Shown here: in pieces, positions 9,314 through 18,770 of the stretch
Layout: the number at the start of each line of letters is the position of its first letter
How positions within the stretch are numbered: position 1 is the stretch's first letter
Assembly (NCBI RefSeq): GCF_013141715.1
Contig: NZ_WHOA01000115.1
Coordinates: 32,923-96,922 of the forward strand
Reading direction: 5' to 3'
Length of the DNA stretch: 64,000 nucleotides
DNA from: Paenibacillus phytorum
Lineage (GTDB): Bacteria; Bacillota; Bacilli; Paenibacillales; NBRC-103111
Made by a program: the position numbers and the translations under genes
Notes under the pieces: generated by a model
Database searches by the model: none
What the model was told of the DNA's origin: nothing
Seen by the model: the letters and a program-made list of their open reading frames with translations, nothing else

Positions 9314-10165
9314 TTAACCTTTGACAGAACCTATCATTGCACCTTGGATAAAATGTTTCTGTATCAAAGGATAAATGAACAAAATTGGCACAGTAGCAAC
9401 AATAATTGTTGCCATCCTTATTCCTTCAATGGAAATCAGCATGCCTGCGCCCATACTGCCTGCATCGTTTTCTACAAGAAGTTGACGTAATTTAACTTGT
9501 AAAGTGAAAAGACCGGGATCTCTCAAATACATAATCGCATTCATATATCCATTCCAATACCCAACGGCATAGAAAAGACCAATCGTCGTTAAAGAAGGTA
9601 GAGAAAGCGGCATAATGATTCTTCCGAAAGTATTAAATTCATCGCATCCATCAATGGTTGCCGCATCTGTAAGCCCTTCCGGAATACCTTTAAAAAAGGT
9701 TATCATGATGACCAGATTAAACGCGCTAATAAGGCCGGGAATGATGAGAGCACTTAATGTATCCAATAAACCGAATGACTTAACAACAAGGTAGGTCGGA
9801 ATCAATGGAGCTGGGAAAATCATTGTAATAATAACCATAATCATCATTAATCTTCGACCTTTTAAATGGGATTTTGACAATCCATATCCCATAAGCGAAG
9901 TAAAAAGTAGGCTTAAAAACGTGCCGGCTGCCGTTACCCATATGGTGACACCAAAAGCCTTCCAAATCGCCTTATTTTTTAACACAGCCAAATAATGATC
10001 GAGTGTAAAGTTCACTGGAAATATGGAGACCTTACCTTGCAGAATTGCCTGCCCGCCGCTGAATGAACCTGCTAATATGTTCAGATAAGGAACTAGCATG
10101 AACAAGCTGATGCCTGTCAGTATGATGGCATTAATAATTGGGAATGTGGCCGGCCTCTTCCTCAT
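9314..10165 (-). CDS. Carbohydrate ABC permease, YtcP/LplC type, module A
   Basis: A 283-residue inner-membrane permease of the MalG-like branch with about six hydrophobic segments. The cytoplasmic EAA loop appears as DAATIDGCDEFNTFGRIIMP, which contacts the ATPase. It ends in the stereotyped KHFIQGAMIGSVKG tail of YtcP-like proteins. Its start follows GAGGTGATGAA. It lies 14 bases after the partner permease and forms the translocation channel with it. No ATPase is encoded nearby, so a shared MsmX-like ATPase is assumed. Confidence 0.9.
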   Translation of the reverse strand: MRKRPATFPIINAIILTGISLFMLVPYLNILAGSFSGGQAILQGKVSIFPVNFTLDHYLAVLKNKAIWKAFGVTIWVTAAGTFLSLLFTSLMGYGLSKSHLKGRRLMMIMVIITMIFPAPLIPTYLVVKSFGLLDTLSALIIPGLISAFNLVIMITFFKGIPEGLTDAATIDGCDEFNTFGRIIMPLSLPSLTTIGLFYAVGYWNGYMNAIMYLRDPGLFTLQVKLRQLLVENDAGSMGAGMLISIEGIRMATIIVATVPILFIYPLIQKHFIQGAMIGSVKG

Positions 10166-10179
10166 TTCATCACCTCTGT

Positions 10180-11133
10180 TTAATATAATGTTTCTCCGGT
10201 CAACTTTTTACTTATTTGGTTAAAGCTGAAGATAAGCATCAAGCCAACTACAGATTTAAAAATTCCGATTGCCGTTGTATAGCTGTATTGTCCTCCTAGT
10301 AAACCAACGGTATAAATATACGTATCTATAATTTGTCCTTTTTCTGCAATGAGTGGATTGAGCAGCATATAAATTTGTTCAAATCCTAAATCTAACAGAT
10401 GTCCAATTCTCAACAGGAACAAAATCATAATGGTCGGTAATATGGATGGTAATGTAATACTGATCATCTTTCGAAATCTTCCAGCCCCATCAACGTCGGC
10501 AGCTTCATACATCTCCGTATTGATACTAGCTAGGGCGGCAAGATAAATAATTGCATTCCAACCCACTTCCTTCCAAATACCTGAAGCAACTACAATTGAT
10601 CGAAAAAATTCAGGTTGCTGCATAAAGAAAATTCGCTCCATACCCAAAAATTCTAATATTTCATTGATAATTCCGTAATTTGGCGATAACACATTGATGA
10701 CTAAGCCACCTACAATAACCCAAGACAAAAAATGCGGGAGATAAACAATGGTTTGTACAGAGCGTTTAAACCACATTTTCCTAACTTCATTCAGAAGCAA
10801 AGCTAAAATAATCGGAGCAGGAAAACCAAACACAAGTTGATAAATACTAATGAATACCGTGTTTTGGAGAATTTTCAAAAATTCTGGATACGTAAACAGA
10901 GTCTCGAAGTGTTTTAATCCGACAAACGGGCTCCCCAAGATTCCTTTGTAAACATTATAATCCTGAAATGCAATAACACTTCCCAGAATAGGGACATACT
11001 TAAAGAGAAAAAAAAACATGATCCCAGGCAGTATCATGCAGTATAATTGCCAGTATCTCGAATAATAAAGCTTAGTCCTTTTTTTTCTTACTTCGCTGCT
11101 AATCAAATGAGTTGGGTGGGCGTTTGTATTCAT
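10180..11133 (-). CDS. Carbohydrate ABC permease, LplB type, module A
   Basis: A 317-residue MalF-like permease of the LplB family. The N-terminus has a charged cytoplasmic stretch and then a helix ending in FFFLFKYVPILGSVIAFQDYN, the family hallmark region. The EAA loop reads MYEAADVDGAGRFRKMISIT. It starts at 11133 behind a strong GGAGGTTCCC site. The 108 bases between it and the response-regulator gene may hold its own promoter. It pairs with the following YtcP-type permease. Confidence 0.9.
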   Translation of the reverse strand: MNTNAHPTHLISSEVRKKRTKLYYSRYWQLYCMILPGIMFFFLFKYVPILGSVIAFQDYNVYKGILGSPFVGLKHFETLFTYPEFLKILQNTVFISIYQLVFGFPAPIILALLLNEVRKMWFKRSVQTIVYLPHFLSWVIVGGLVINVLSPNYGIINEILEFLGMERIFFMQQPEFFRSIVVASGIWKEVGWNAIIYLAALASINTEMYEAADVDGAGRFRKMISITLPSILPTIMILFLLRIGHLLDLGFEQIYMLLNPLIAEKGQIIDTYIYTVGLLGGQYSYTTAIGIFKSVVGLMLIFSFNQISKKLTGETLY

Positions 11134-11241
11134 GGGAACCTCCTGATGTCATATTTGATAACTTAATACTAGAAGAAATCAGGGGGTTCGTACATGGTAT
11201 TCCTTACGCTAGTTGTGTTTTCATAAGGCAATGTATGCGCT

Positions 11242-12291
11242 TTATTTTTTTGTGCGAAACTCTCGAGGTGAAGTACCAAAGAACTTTTTAAAGCTTTTAG
11301 TAAAATGAGGGTAATCTGTGTATCCAATGTGTTCTGGGATCTCGTAGGTCTTACAATCCGGATCGGATAATAATTGCTTCGCCTTTTCCATGCGTGTTTG
11401 AATTAAATATTGAGAAAAGGAGATGCCTGTGCTCTGTTTAAATACCTGACTTAGGTATGGTACGGATAATTTAACATGGTCGGCTACCATCTGCAGGGAG
11501 AGTTCATTATTCTTATAATTATTTTCAATAAATGCGATAACTTGTTTGATGTTCAGATGCGCACCATAGTTTCGGGTTTCACGAACAGTTTGAAGCCAAG
11601 TACTTATAACATGTTTATTTAAAACTTGTACTTCCTCCCTATTTTTCGCAAAAGCAATCGATTGTTTATTATCGTAATCGAGATTTTTTGCTCCTAAGTC
11701 ATTGTACAGACATGAATAGATTCTGCTCAAAAGTTCAATACTCCGAACTTTATATTGCGAATTCACTCCGCGACTATCTGTCCATTTTTTATTAAAATAG
11801 TCTATCGCGTTCATAGCCTCGGTTTCATTCACATTCCATATCAAATGAGCTATATTCTTTGCTTCCTCCGTACAATAAAGCAACCACTCGCTATACTCAT
11901 TCACATCAATCCGATACTTCTCAACTTCCAATTTGACTTTATGTAAAGTTTGCGTAAGTTGTTCCGGCCGTATAGGTTTAAGCAAATAATCGCTGACCCC
12001 ATAATGTATCGCCTCTTGGGCAAAGCTAAAATCACCGTAACCTGACAATATGATAAACTCACAATGGACTCCAAGGGACTTAACGTTTTTAATTAAGTCT
12101 AATCCATTCATCAGCGGCATTTTTATATCAGTAATAATTAAGTCGGGATAAGCACTTTCAGCTAAATGTAAACCTTCAACGCCATTAGACCCCTCGCCTA
12201 TAATGTCAAACCCAAGAGAAGATTCCGAAACAAGTTTAACTAGACTCTTCCGAATTAAGGCTTCGTCCTCAATAATTACTGTACGTATCAT
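11242..12291 (-). CDS. Response regulator with AraC output domain (YesN-like), module A
   Basis: A 349-residue cytoplasmic regulator. Its receiver domain (1-120) has acidic D9/D11-region residues, phosphoacceptor D55 in LIITDIKMP and Lys in LLKPI. A linker leads to an AraC-type DNA-binding domain (about 250-349) with SLQMVADHVKLSVPYLSQVF and the closing GTSPREFR. The kinase gene upstream ends inside its start (4-base overlap), so both are translationally coupled. It probably activates the adjacent permease-lipoprotein operon on sensing an extracellular sugar. Confidence 0.92.
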   Translation of the reverse strand: MIRTVIIEDEALIRKSLVKLVSESSLGFDIIGEGSNGVEGLHLAESAYPDLIITDIKMPLMNGLDLIKNVKSLGVHCEFIILSGYGDFSFAQEAIHYGVSDYLLKPIRPEQLTQTLHKVKLEVEKYRIDVNEYSEWLLYCTEEAKNIAHLIWNVNETEAMNAIDYFNKKWTDSRGVNSQYKVRSIELLSRIYSCLYNDLGAKNLDYDNKQSIAFAKNREEVQVLNKHVISTWLQTVRETRNYGAHLNIKQVIAFIENNYKNNELSLQMVADHVKLSVPYLSQVFKQSTGISFSQYLIQTRMEKAKQLLSDPDCKTYEIPEHIGYTDYPHFTKSFKKFFGTSPREFRTKK

Positions 12292-14072
12292 GCCGATTTA
12301 TCCTTTCTTTCCTGTTCAAGAGGTATAACAACTTCCATGATGGTCCCGGTATGATTAGATTTAGCGATGTGTAAACCATATGGATGACCAAACGTCAATC
12401 GTAACCTGGAGTGAACGTTAATCAAGCCAATATGACCATTTAATCCTTCATCCATATTTTCATATATCTCGTTGTATTGATCTTTAAACGCAGAGCTAAA
12501 TTTTAATAGCACATCATCCGGCATCCCTCCCCCCTGGTCCGTAATTCTAATGACATATTTTTCATTCTGAATTCCCCCTGTAATCCCAATAAAACCAGGT
12601 GGAAGCATTTGATTCTCGTAAGCATGAATAAAACAATTTTCGATTAAGGGCTGTATAGAAAGGCGGCAAATTGAAATCGATGAAGCAGTGGTCATGTCAA
12701 AATGAAATTCACACGTTAATTCAGGAAATCTTTCCTTTTGAATTTCGAGATAGGTATGGATATGTTTTAATTCCTCTGTCAAGTTTACTACTTGCATAGA
12801 ATCTTTCATGCAGTACCGAAACATATCGGCCAATGCGGTAGCCATTCTACTAACAGGCATTACGCCTTGGAGAATAGCATGGGAATTAATAATCTCTAGC
12901 GTATTGTATAAAAAGTGCGGATTAATCTGAGACTGAAGAGCTCGTAACATGGACTCTTTTTGCCGCAGTAATAAATCTTTTTCTCGCAACTGTCCTGCAT
13001 GCACCTCTACGATAAGACGTCGGAGTTCCCCAATCATTTTGTTAAACCCTAAGAACAAACTGCCTATTTCTTTTTCCCGGCGGAGCGGAGCTAAGATGAG
13101 CAGATCTCCATCCTGTGCTTTGCGCATAAGCCTTTCTAAGATACTTAGTGAATTTGTGAGATAAAAAGCATATCCGCCAATTATGATACAGGCAACAAAA
13201 GTAATAATTAGCAAAATCCAAATAGAATGGTCCCTTAGAACAACTAATCCTTTACTAAACTCATATATGGGGAATTCAGATACGATCGTCCAACGAGTAG
13301 ATTCGGAAGTATTGTAATTGACGATATTCGTTACCCCTTTTTCTTCATGCAAAAATGTATCATCCGGTTTCAACGAATGAACACCATTGATAAACCAATC
13401 CGGCATATTTGAGCCCAATTTGTCATAATGACCTGAGTCATAAATAACAAGATTGTTTGAATCGATGATCCACAACTTTCCCTTCATGCCAGTTTGAATT
13501 TTATTCACTTTATTCCATATTTCATTAAGTCTTATATTAAAAACCATTAGACCAGTGGTCTGGTACAATGTCGTATCACTGAATTTCCTCGTAATGGTAA
13601 GTATAGGCGTATTATTTATCCATCGGATACCCATTACATTGTAATTTCCTAAGTTTGTATTTCTTAGATAGCTTTCATAATCATCTTGACTTGGCAGCGC
13701 AACATGATTGGAAATTTGCAGACCATTAGCAGAGTAAATGGTTAGCGAATAAACTTCAGGACGTCCAAATACGATTTGTTGGAGTAACTCATTTTGAATA
13801 TCTCGCGTTAATATAAATTGTTTATAGGCTTGGTCTGGTTGAAGAAGCATAAATTCTTTAATCAATGGGTGAGCAATTAACGGCAGCGTAGAGCGCTCCA
13901 AATCTTGAAAATAATCACTAATTTGATTATTTAACTGTCTGACAAGCTGCTCGTTAAATACTCTGGCTACATCCACAATCGTATCCGATGTTTTATCAAA
14001 CCAGATCTTTGAAAGTAAAAGTGATGGCAGCAACAGAAACATAATAAATAAAGCAATCAATTTTTTCCTCAT
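12288..14072 (-). CDS. YesM-family sensor histidine kinase, module A
   Basis: A membrane kinase of 594 residues. One N-terminal helix (about 5-24) and a second near 290-310 bracket an extracellular Cache-like sensor, followed by a HAMP-like region. The His_kinase segment contains NPHFLYNTL with phosphoacceptor H386. The ATPase domain has an N box (LIENCFIHAY), a G1 box (DQGGGMPDD) and a G2 box (GHIGLINVHSRL). It sits directly before its response regulator. The pair resembles Bacillus YesM/YesN systems that sense plant or host polysaccharide fragments. The start at 14072 follows GGTGAGTAACT. Confidence 0.92.
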   Translation of the reverse strand: MRKKLIALFIMFLLLPSLLLSKIWFDKTSDTIVDVARVFNEQLVRQLNNQISDYFQDLERSTLPLIAHPLIKEFMLLQPDQAYKQFILTRDIQNELLQQIVFGRPEVYSLTIYSANGLQISNHVALPSQDDYESYLRNTNLGNYNVMGIRWINNTPILTITRKFSDTTLYQTTGLMVFNIRLNEIWNKVNKIQTGMKGKLWIIDSNNLVIYDSGHYDKLGSNMPDWFINGVHSLKPDDTFLHEEKGVTNIVNYNTSESTRWTIVSEFPIYEFSKGLVVLRDHSIWILLIITFVACIIIGGYAFYLTNSLSILERLMRKAQDGDLLILAPLRREKEIGSLFLGFNKMIGELRRLIVEVHAGQLREKDLLLRQKESMLRALQSQINPHFLYNTLEIINSHAILQGVMPVSRMATALADMFRYCMKDSMQVVNLTEELKHIHTYLEIQKERFPELTCEFHFDMTTASSISICRLSIQPLIENCFIHAYENQMLPPGFIGITGGIQNEKYVIRITDQGGGMPDDVLLKFSSAFKDQYNEIYENMDEGLNGHIGLINVHSRLRLTFGHPYGLHIAKSNHTGTIMEVVIPLEQERKDKSA

Positions 14073-14556
14073 AGTTACTCACCACCCACCACCATCATGA
14101 CTGAATTAAGAGGCAACATTACGACGATGACCCTTCCGCCATCAATAGCTTGGGCAGAAGGGTCGTCATTTTGTTTGTTCTCTCTCCTAGCTTGGATCAT
14201 CGTCATATCGTGTTTAATGGCTATGTTAACGGCGCACGCCGAGTATTTCTTGCTGATTTAATTGGGCTATTGTAATTATATTGTAATCCCTTTTCCAATT
14301 AGTTCGCCCCACAGTCATTTACCCCCATTGTATATCCTTTCACAGTTCTTGAAACAGTAGGTAATTCGCATCAAATAGGTGTCTTTTTATACAATAGCGC
14401 TGTCAAAGTGGGACTCATATCACGATTTTCAACAACTCAGATTAATTTTACTGTGGTGTAACAGCCTTGCGCCTCCAAACCCCTGACCAATCCCTTTTTC
14501 TCGAAGCACCAACAGAGGCATTCTCAATAATCAAGTGATACGTCAACAAGTAGCAT
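14073..14556. other. Non-coding stretch with a hairpin at 14126-14172
   Basis: No gene is supported here. GACCCTTC (14129-14136) pairs with GAAGGGTC (14157-14164), extended by a few pairs including one G-U, and is followed on the plus strand by ATTTTGTTTG. It looks like an orphan intrinsic terminator left from a lost plus-strand gene. The rest contains the presumed promoter of the kinase operon. Confidence 0.4.
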
Positions 14557-14696
14557 TCATGTGTTCAGGCCGAGCATTGCCGCACCAATAATCCCTGCAT
14601 CGTTCCCAAGTTCGGCCTTCCGGATATCGCACCGGAACTGTTCACCGCCAAACGCCTCACCCGATCTGGCCCCGGAATGTTCGCGTGTCACACCCT
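14557..14696 (-). pseudogene. C-terminal remnant of a ROK-family sugar kinase
   Basis: The minus-strand frame ending at TGA 14557-14559 reads RKAELGNDAGIIGAAMLGLN. This is the conserved end of ROK kinases ('A-LGNDAG--GAA-L'). About 45 residues are visible with no start and no kinase core, butted against the 3' end of the heparinase-like gene. It shows that a ROK kinase gene once lay downstream of that gene and was mostly deleted. Confidence 0.75.
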
Positions 14697-16778
14697 TCAA
14701 ATGTGCTCAAGCAGATTCATCAATTCTTCTTCCTGATGCACGAAGATTTTTCTTACATCCTGAAAATCAGGCATGGCCCTGTCAGTGACATCCAGCATGG
14801 CCACATGAAGAACTGCCTCATTTTCCTGGTCTGTTTGCTCTGAGTCTTTCGCAAGGAAACTTATATCCACTGCATAGTTGATTTGCTCTGGATCAGAAAT
14901 AATATCAGGATATAGATCTTTTTTTTTCCATAATTTCACTTCAACTTCTGCTCTTGACTCCCAAACACAGAGAAGCTGAACGTTTTCCTTTTTTAATAGC
15001 AGAACCCTGTCTTCAAGAACCTCACAAGCCACTCCCAGCTCCAGAAACCAACGTTGAATGTGCTTTTGCTGCTGACGCATCCCACGTTCAATTTTATCCT
15101 TTACGATCCAGCCCTTTGCTCTTGAAAAAACAACGGTTCGTTGATGACGACAGAACGTATATGCATCATGATACCCCTGAACAAGCATTCCCTTAGGGTT
15201 TGTTTCATATCGACTGACGCAGACATCCGGACGGTAGACCCCCCATTGGTTTGCATACATCCTGTTGGGCTGAACCGCGGATCCGTGAACCAGCACTGTA
15301 TTATGCGACTCCATGTTATACATAAAGCCGCGCAGGTCACTGTTCATGCGAATTTTATGGTACAATGCACCGGAATAGGGTTCACCGATAAACTGTTTGC
15401 CTCGAAGAATCATGATTAGTGAGAGCATGTCCATGTGGTTGTGTCCGCAAACACCACAGTTTTCCTTGATGGACATGATAAAATAGTTGGAATCTCTCTT
15501 CCAACTGCTCCTACTTGCTACAAAGCCAACGGTGTTATCGCAATAATCCAACGATGGCAACTGTTCCTCCTTTACCGTCTCCCCCCTCCTGACTGCCAAA
15601 ACTGCTGCAGGCAATTGATTTTCCGTCATTTGCATAGCTGCGAGCAAAAATGGCTCAATGCTCGTACCCTGATTGTCTCCAATGCTCGGGAAGCGCTCTG
15701 TGGGCTGTACGATTGAAGTCAGAACAGAAATACTTTTCTCAAGGCAAGCAAGTGACCCTTCGTCCATGAGTGGGTCATTGTTCAGCCTTGCAATCGTCAC
15801 TGCACGAAATAGCATATCCCCAATGGTTGCACCAGCCCAATAGGAGGTTGAATGCTCTCCATAGCCCCCACTGGGATTAAAGTCATCCTTAAAGTGTGCT
15901 AATATTACTTCCCTGCTATGCGGCTTCATTGCTTCAATCACCGGAAACTCCGGAAGCATAACTGCCAATATGTATGGCAAAACCCCTCTTTCCCATAAAT
16001 GATGGTTATGCGGACGATAGGTGTCCGTATCAAACCTACGGTATTGCGACCCAAAAAAACAGATGCGCCCGATGATTTTAAAGGCCAGATCATCCGGAAG
16101 TGTATACGGAAGCTCCGTGTAGAAAAGTGTCAACATAACAAGTGTAAGTCCGCCGACACTCATGGCGTCCCGGTCATCGGTTAGCATCCAATGTCCCGCA
16201 TCAGCGGCTTTGTTTTCAATAATCAGCTGGTATGTCTCAAAGAACTTTTCCAGAATCTCTCTGAACTTACCTGCAATCCGGGGGTCTCCATTCTCATGAT
16301 ACGCGACCGCAAGAGACTCAAAAAACTGTCCGCGTGTGAACATATCGTGAGGGTATCGATGGCGTGTAACATTATCCGTCAGCGCATTATGCAACAGCAT
16401 GTTTTCAAAGTGAGCCCCTAGAAAATGCTCTCCACGCTTACCGGTCGGCAACAGATAAATGTTGTTCATCATCTTCTCTGCCACCTTTAAACAAAGCTCC
16501 TTGAGACTTCCTTCTAAGCCATTGGAAGACTGATACGAAAGGGGGGAAGCATCCGGATCTATGGGTCGCAGTGGCATTCCCCGGTAATCAAACAAAAAGG
16601 TTCGGTTTTTCCGGTTATGAAAATACTCTACCACCTCATGCTTTGCAAGCTTTTCATTACCTTGCTCAAGTGCCTTCTTGACCTTTTGAAGCCCTGGATA
16701 GTTAAGATTCAAGGCTTCAAACACATGCTTATCCGTAATATCTGTCTCTCTATCCAACAGTGTGATTTCATGCGTCAT
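14697..16778 (-). CDS. Heparinase II/III-like polysaccharide lyase
   Basis: A 693-residue protein with the two-part heparinase II/III plan: an alpha/alpha barrel (about 1-370) with RYPHDMFTRGQFFESLAVAY and NHHLWERGVL, then an antiparallel beta-sandwich domain carrying CGHNHMDMLSL near residue 445 and MESHNTVLVHG. Conserved His and Tyr residues of this family abstract the C5 proton of uronic acids and cleave by beta-elimination. No signal peptide is seen, so it probably acts on imported oligosaccharides. It is only distantly similar to the two 650-residue lyases in this window. Its former operon partners (permease upstream, ROK kinase downstream) are only remnants. Confidence 0.8.
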   Translation of the reverse strand: MTHEITLLDRETDITDKHVFEALNLNYPGLQKVKKALEQGNEKLAKHEVVEYFHNRKNRTFLFDYRGMPLRPIDPDASPLSYQSSNGLEGSLKELCLKVAEKMMNNIYLLPTGKRGEHFLGAHFENMLLHNALTDNVTRHRYPHDMFTRGQFFESLAVAYHENGDPRIAGKFREILEKFFETYQLIIENKAADAGHWMLTDDRDAMSVGGLTLVMLTLFYTELPYTLPDDLAFKIIGRICFFGSQYRRFDTDTYRPHNHHLWERGVLPYILAVMLPEFPVIEAMKPHSREVILAHFKDDFNPSGGYGEHSTSYWAGATIGDMLFRAVTIARLNNDPLMDEGSLACLEKSISVLTSIVQPTERFPSIGDNQGTSIEPFLLAAMQMTENQLPAAVLAVRRGETVKEEQLPSLDYCDNTVGFVASRSSWKRDSNYFIMSIKENCGVCGHNHMDMLSLIMILRGKQFIGEPYSGALYHKIRMNSDLRGFMYNMESHNTVLVHGSAVQPNRMYANQWGVYRPDVCVSRYETNPKGMLVQGYHDAYTFCRHQRTVVFSRAKGWIVKDKIERGMRQQQKHIQRWFLELGVACEVLEDRVLLLKKENVQLLCVWESRAEVEVKLWKKKDLYPDIISDPEQINYAVDISFLAKDSEQTDQENEAVLHVAMLDVTDRAMPDFQDVRKIFVHQEEELMNLLEHI

Positions 16779-16889
16779 TTAATTTCACCGTTCCTTCCTG
16801 CATTATTTCTTCCTTCTCATTTTCCAGCTAAAAGAAAATTCAATACACGAAGGATTCCCTGTGCATTGAAATCCCTAAGAACCATTATG

Positions 16890-17206
16890 CTATTGTTTCA
16901 CTGCCCCAATCATGACACCCTTCTCTAAGTACTTCTGTACAAACGGATACACACATAGAATAGGCAGGGTAACGATGATAATGGTTGCATATTTAATGGT
17001 TTCACCGATTGACTCCTGTTGCCCAACCTCAGCATAGGCCGACATAGAACTTATATTCACCATGTATTTCCAGGGTGGACTGATTCCATTTTACTTTACG
17101 GTCAAGGGTTTGGGTATCAATAATACATTTCTTGCCATCATTCTTCCCACTGCCATTAATACTTTTATTCCAATGGCTTACAAGATAATAAAGTGTAACC
17201 ACGGCT
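16890..17206 (-). pseudogene. Scrambled YtcP-type permease remnant with an internal inversion
   Basis: Three pieces of one permease can be recognised. On the minus strand, 17165-17206 reads VVTLYYLVSHWN and 16890 to about 17055 reads SIGETIKYATIIIV through YLEKGVMIGAVKQ and a TAG stop. Between them, 17054-17164 reads on the plus strand as FTMYFQGGLIPFYFTVKG and ILPTAINTF, a segment that in an intact permease lies upstream of both other pieces and in the same orientation. So a part was moved and inverted and much was lost. By analogy with modules D and E it was the permease gene directly upstream of the lyase. Confidence 0.75.
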
Positions 17207-17209
17207 CTT

Positions 17210-17405
17210 GAACTTCCTCATCGTCTTTTCTTCCCTTATCCCATAAAAATTCTTTCCCTGAGTTGAATGACTATAGTTCTCGCACATGACGCGCTTGCCG
17301 GCCTCCAGGGCGGCAAGCGCGTCATGTGCAAGCTGAGTGAGCGAAAATGTTTATGTTTCGCGTCACTCCGCAGCCAATGATTGCAGTTTTCAATTGCTTT
17401 GACAT
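17210..17405 (-). pseudogene. Gfo/Idh/MocA oxidoreductase remnant
   Basis: A good start (AGAGGAGG 7 bases before ATG 17405) opens KTAIIGCGV, the Rossmann beginning of this family, but the frame stops after 27 codons. In another frame slightly downstream comes HDALAALEAGKRVMCEN, matching the 'H---A--ALEAGKHV-CEKP' segment that normally lies some 70 residues later. The intervening part is deleted and the sequence after 'CE' is foreign. Non-functional. Confidence 0.75.
17282..17329. repeat. Perfect 19-bp inverted repeat inside the oxidoreductase remnant
   Basis: Left arm 17282-17300 (GCACATGACGCGCTTGCCG) is the exact reverse complement of 17311-17329, around a 10-base loop. There is no T-run, so it is not a terminator. 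It is GC-rich compared with its surroundings. Confidence 0.9.
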
Positions 17406-17457
17406 CGGTTCTCCTCCTCTGGTTTCCACATTCTTGTTCTAATTTACTCACCGAAAA

Positions 17458-18609
17458 TCATATGTAATTCAATCCGGAGGTGCTTGGAAACGGAACGGGG
17501 AAAAGCTTAAGAATCCCCGACTTCATTTTGTCCGACATACTAAGCTTCGGCTCATGATCGAATAGTAGCGACAAAATTTCCTGATCGCTGCAAGTGAAAG
17601 TCTGCCCCTTCCAGGACAACCGGTTGCTTCCATCGGACAAGGTCGCTACCTGAAGCTGTCGGAAAGCCTCGTCGTTTTTCTGCTGCAAATAAGGAGCAAG
17701 CTGGCGGATTAATATTTCAGCATGAACGACCATCGCCGTTCCTTTCATCCGGGAACGCTTACACGCACAGGCAGAACTCTCGAACATGAAAGTAAGCTCC
17801 TTTTCATGCCACGGTATGGCGATTTCCATCTCCTCCAACTGTTCCCTTTCGTACCCATTTGCAATGATCGCCGCCACGATGTCGGGCCTTCCTCCCCACT
17901 CGATAACAGTCGGACGGCCTCGCGGTTGCGTATAGGACGCCGATGGTACACAAGCGACGGCATACCCGTGGAGTCGACCCTGCCCCGTGGCTACCCATAC
18001 TTTATGATGAAGCTTGCGGTTACTCGCCAATGGTTCTGCATGGATCAAAGCGGCCAAATCCCACAAACTCTGCCCGTAACGAACCGAACGTTCTCCTGCA
18101 AGCCGGGCGATCTCGAACCAATCGATCGGCGCCATCTCACGGATATGCAAGAGTTCCGCAGAAGCAATTTTCCGTATGGAGTCTTTGCTCGTTGCTTCGA
18201 TGCAAAAGGATGCCACTTGGCCAAAAGGACGACAGCCAACCCTCTCATAGATCCCACCGGCCCCAGAGACAACAATAAGCGCAGCTCCTGCCTGCAGGCT
18301 ATGCTCCTTGATTGCTCGCAAAACTTCTCCGGCATACCCCCGCCCCGTGTAATCGGGATCGGTACATACGGAGCCAATAGAATATACGCTTAAGGTGGCT
18401 GGCCCGATGTGGATCTGTGAAGGAACAAGACCGGCAAAGGACACTAATCGGCCACCAATAAAATAGCCAAACGACTGGCCTAAGCCAGGGGAAAACACAC
18501 TCGGATACGCCCTGCCCATCGAAACTTGCTCCGCATCGCGGAAGACAGCATCGGACAGGCGAACGGCTGCCTTAAATTCGTTTGTACGCAGTAGACGGAC
18601 TTCCTCCAT
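17458..18609 (-). CDS. GNAT-family N-acetyltransferase (Eis-like layout)
   Basis: A 383-residue protein. The N-terminal GNAT domain has the acetyl-CoA loop in VCTDPDYTGRGYAGEVL (about 80-100) followed by the ALIVVSG strand. A second, more diverged GNAT-like half follows, then a C-terminal domain of about 90 residues ending LFPVPFPSTSGLNYI. Three-domain acetyltransferases of this build acetylate amines, but the substrate here is unknown; an amino sugar is only a guess. It is GC-richer than its neighbours. The gene lies between decayed pieces and may be an independent insertion. Confidence 0.75.
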   Translation of the reverse strand: MEEVRLLRTNEFKAAVRLSDAVFRDAEQVSMGRAYPSVFSPGLGQSFGYFIGGRLVSFAGLVPSQIHIGPATLSVYSIGSVCTDPDYTGRGYAGEVLRAIKEHSLQAGAALIVVSGAGGIYERVGCRPFGQVASFCIEATSKDSIRKIASAELLHIREMAPIDWFEIARLAGERSVRYGQSLWDLAALIHAEPLASNRKLHHKVWVATGQGRLHGYAVACVPSASYTQPRGRPTVIEWGGRPDIVAAIIANGYEREQLEEMEIAIPWHEKELTFMFESSACACKRSRMKGTAMVVHAEILIRQLAPYLQQKNDEAFRQLQVATLSDGSNRLSWKGQTFTCSDQEILSLLFDHEPKLSMSDKMKSGILKLFPVPFPSTSGLNYI

Positions 18610-18635
18610 GTCACATACACCTCATTTTCTCAAAT

Positions 18636-18770
18636 AATCGTTTCTATAGATTGGACTCCCGGATGTCCGGCTCCCAGATCGAAGCTATTCAGATAACCGG
18701 AGGAAGATGACCATGAAGGTACGCCAACCGCATAGATATAATCACCGGAACCTCTTACGACTTCCACCTC
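18636..18770 (-). pseudogene. Fragment of a secreted lyase related to the 42.2-47.7 kb gene
   Basis: The minus strand reads [17 protein letters not shown], then DLGAGHPGVQSIE. The giant lyase has [17 protein letters not shown] and [13 protein letters not shown] at about 44690-44785, and the two DNA stretches can be aligned over about 100 bases. No start, signal peptide or lyase domain is present, and the preceding residues match nothing I know. It is a leftover of a second giant lyase gene. Confidence 0.75.

Noticed and set aside
17282..17329. Palindrome as a transcription terminator
   Set aside because: No T-run on either side and it lies in coding-derived sequence of a pseudogene.
17236..17451. 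71-codon minus-strand frame
   Set aside because: It reads the oxidoreductase relic in the wrong frame; family motifs appear only in the other frames.
17722..18393. 223-codon plus-strand frame
   Set aside because: Antisense to the GNAT gene, which has a good start site and acetyl-CoA motif; no recognisable domain.
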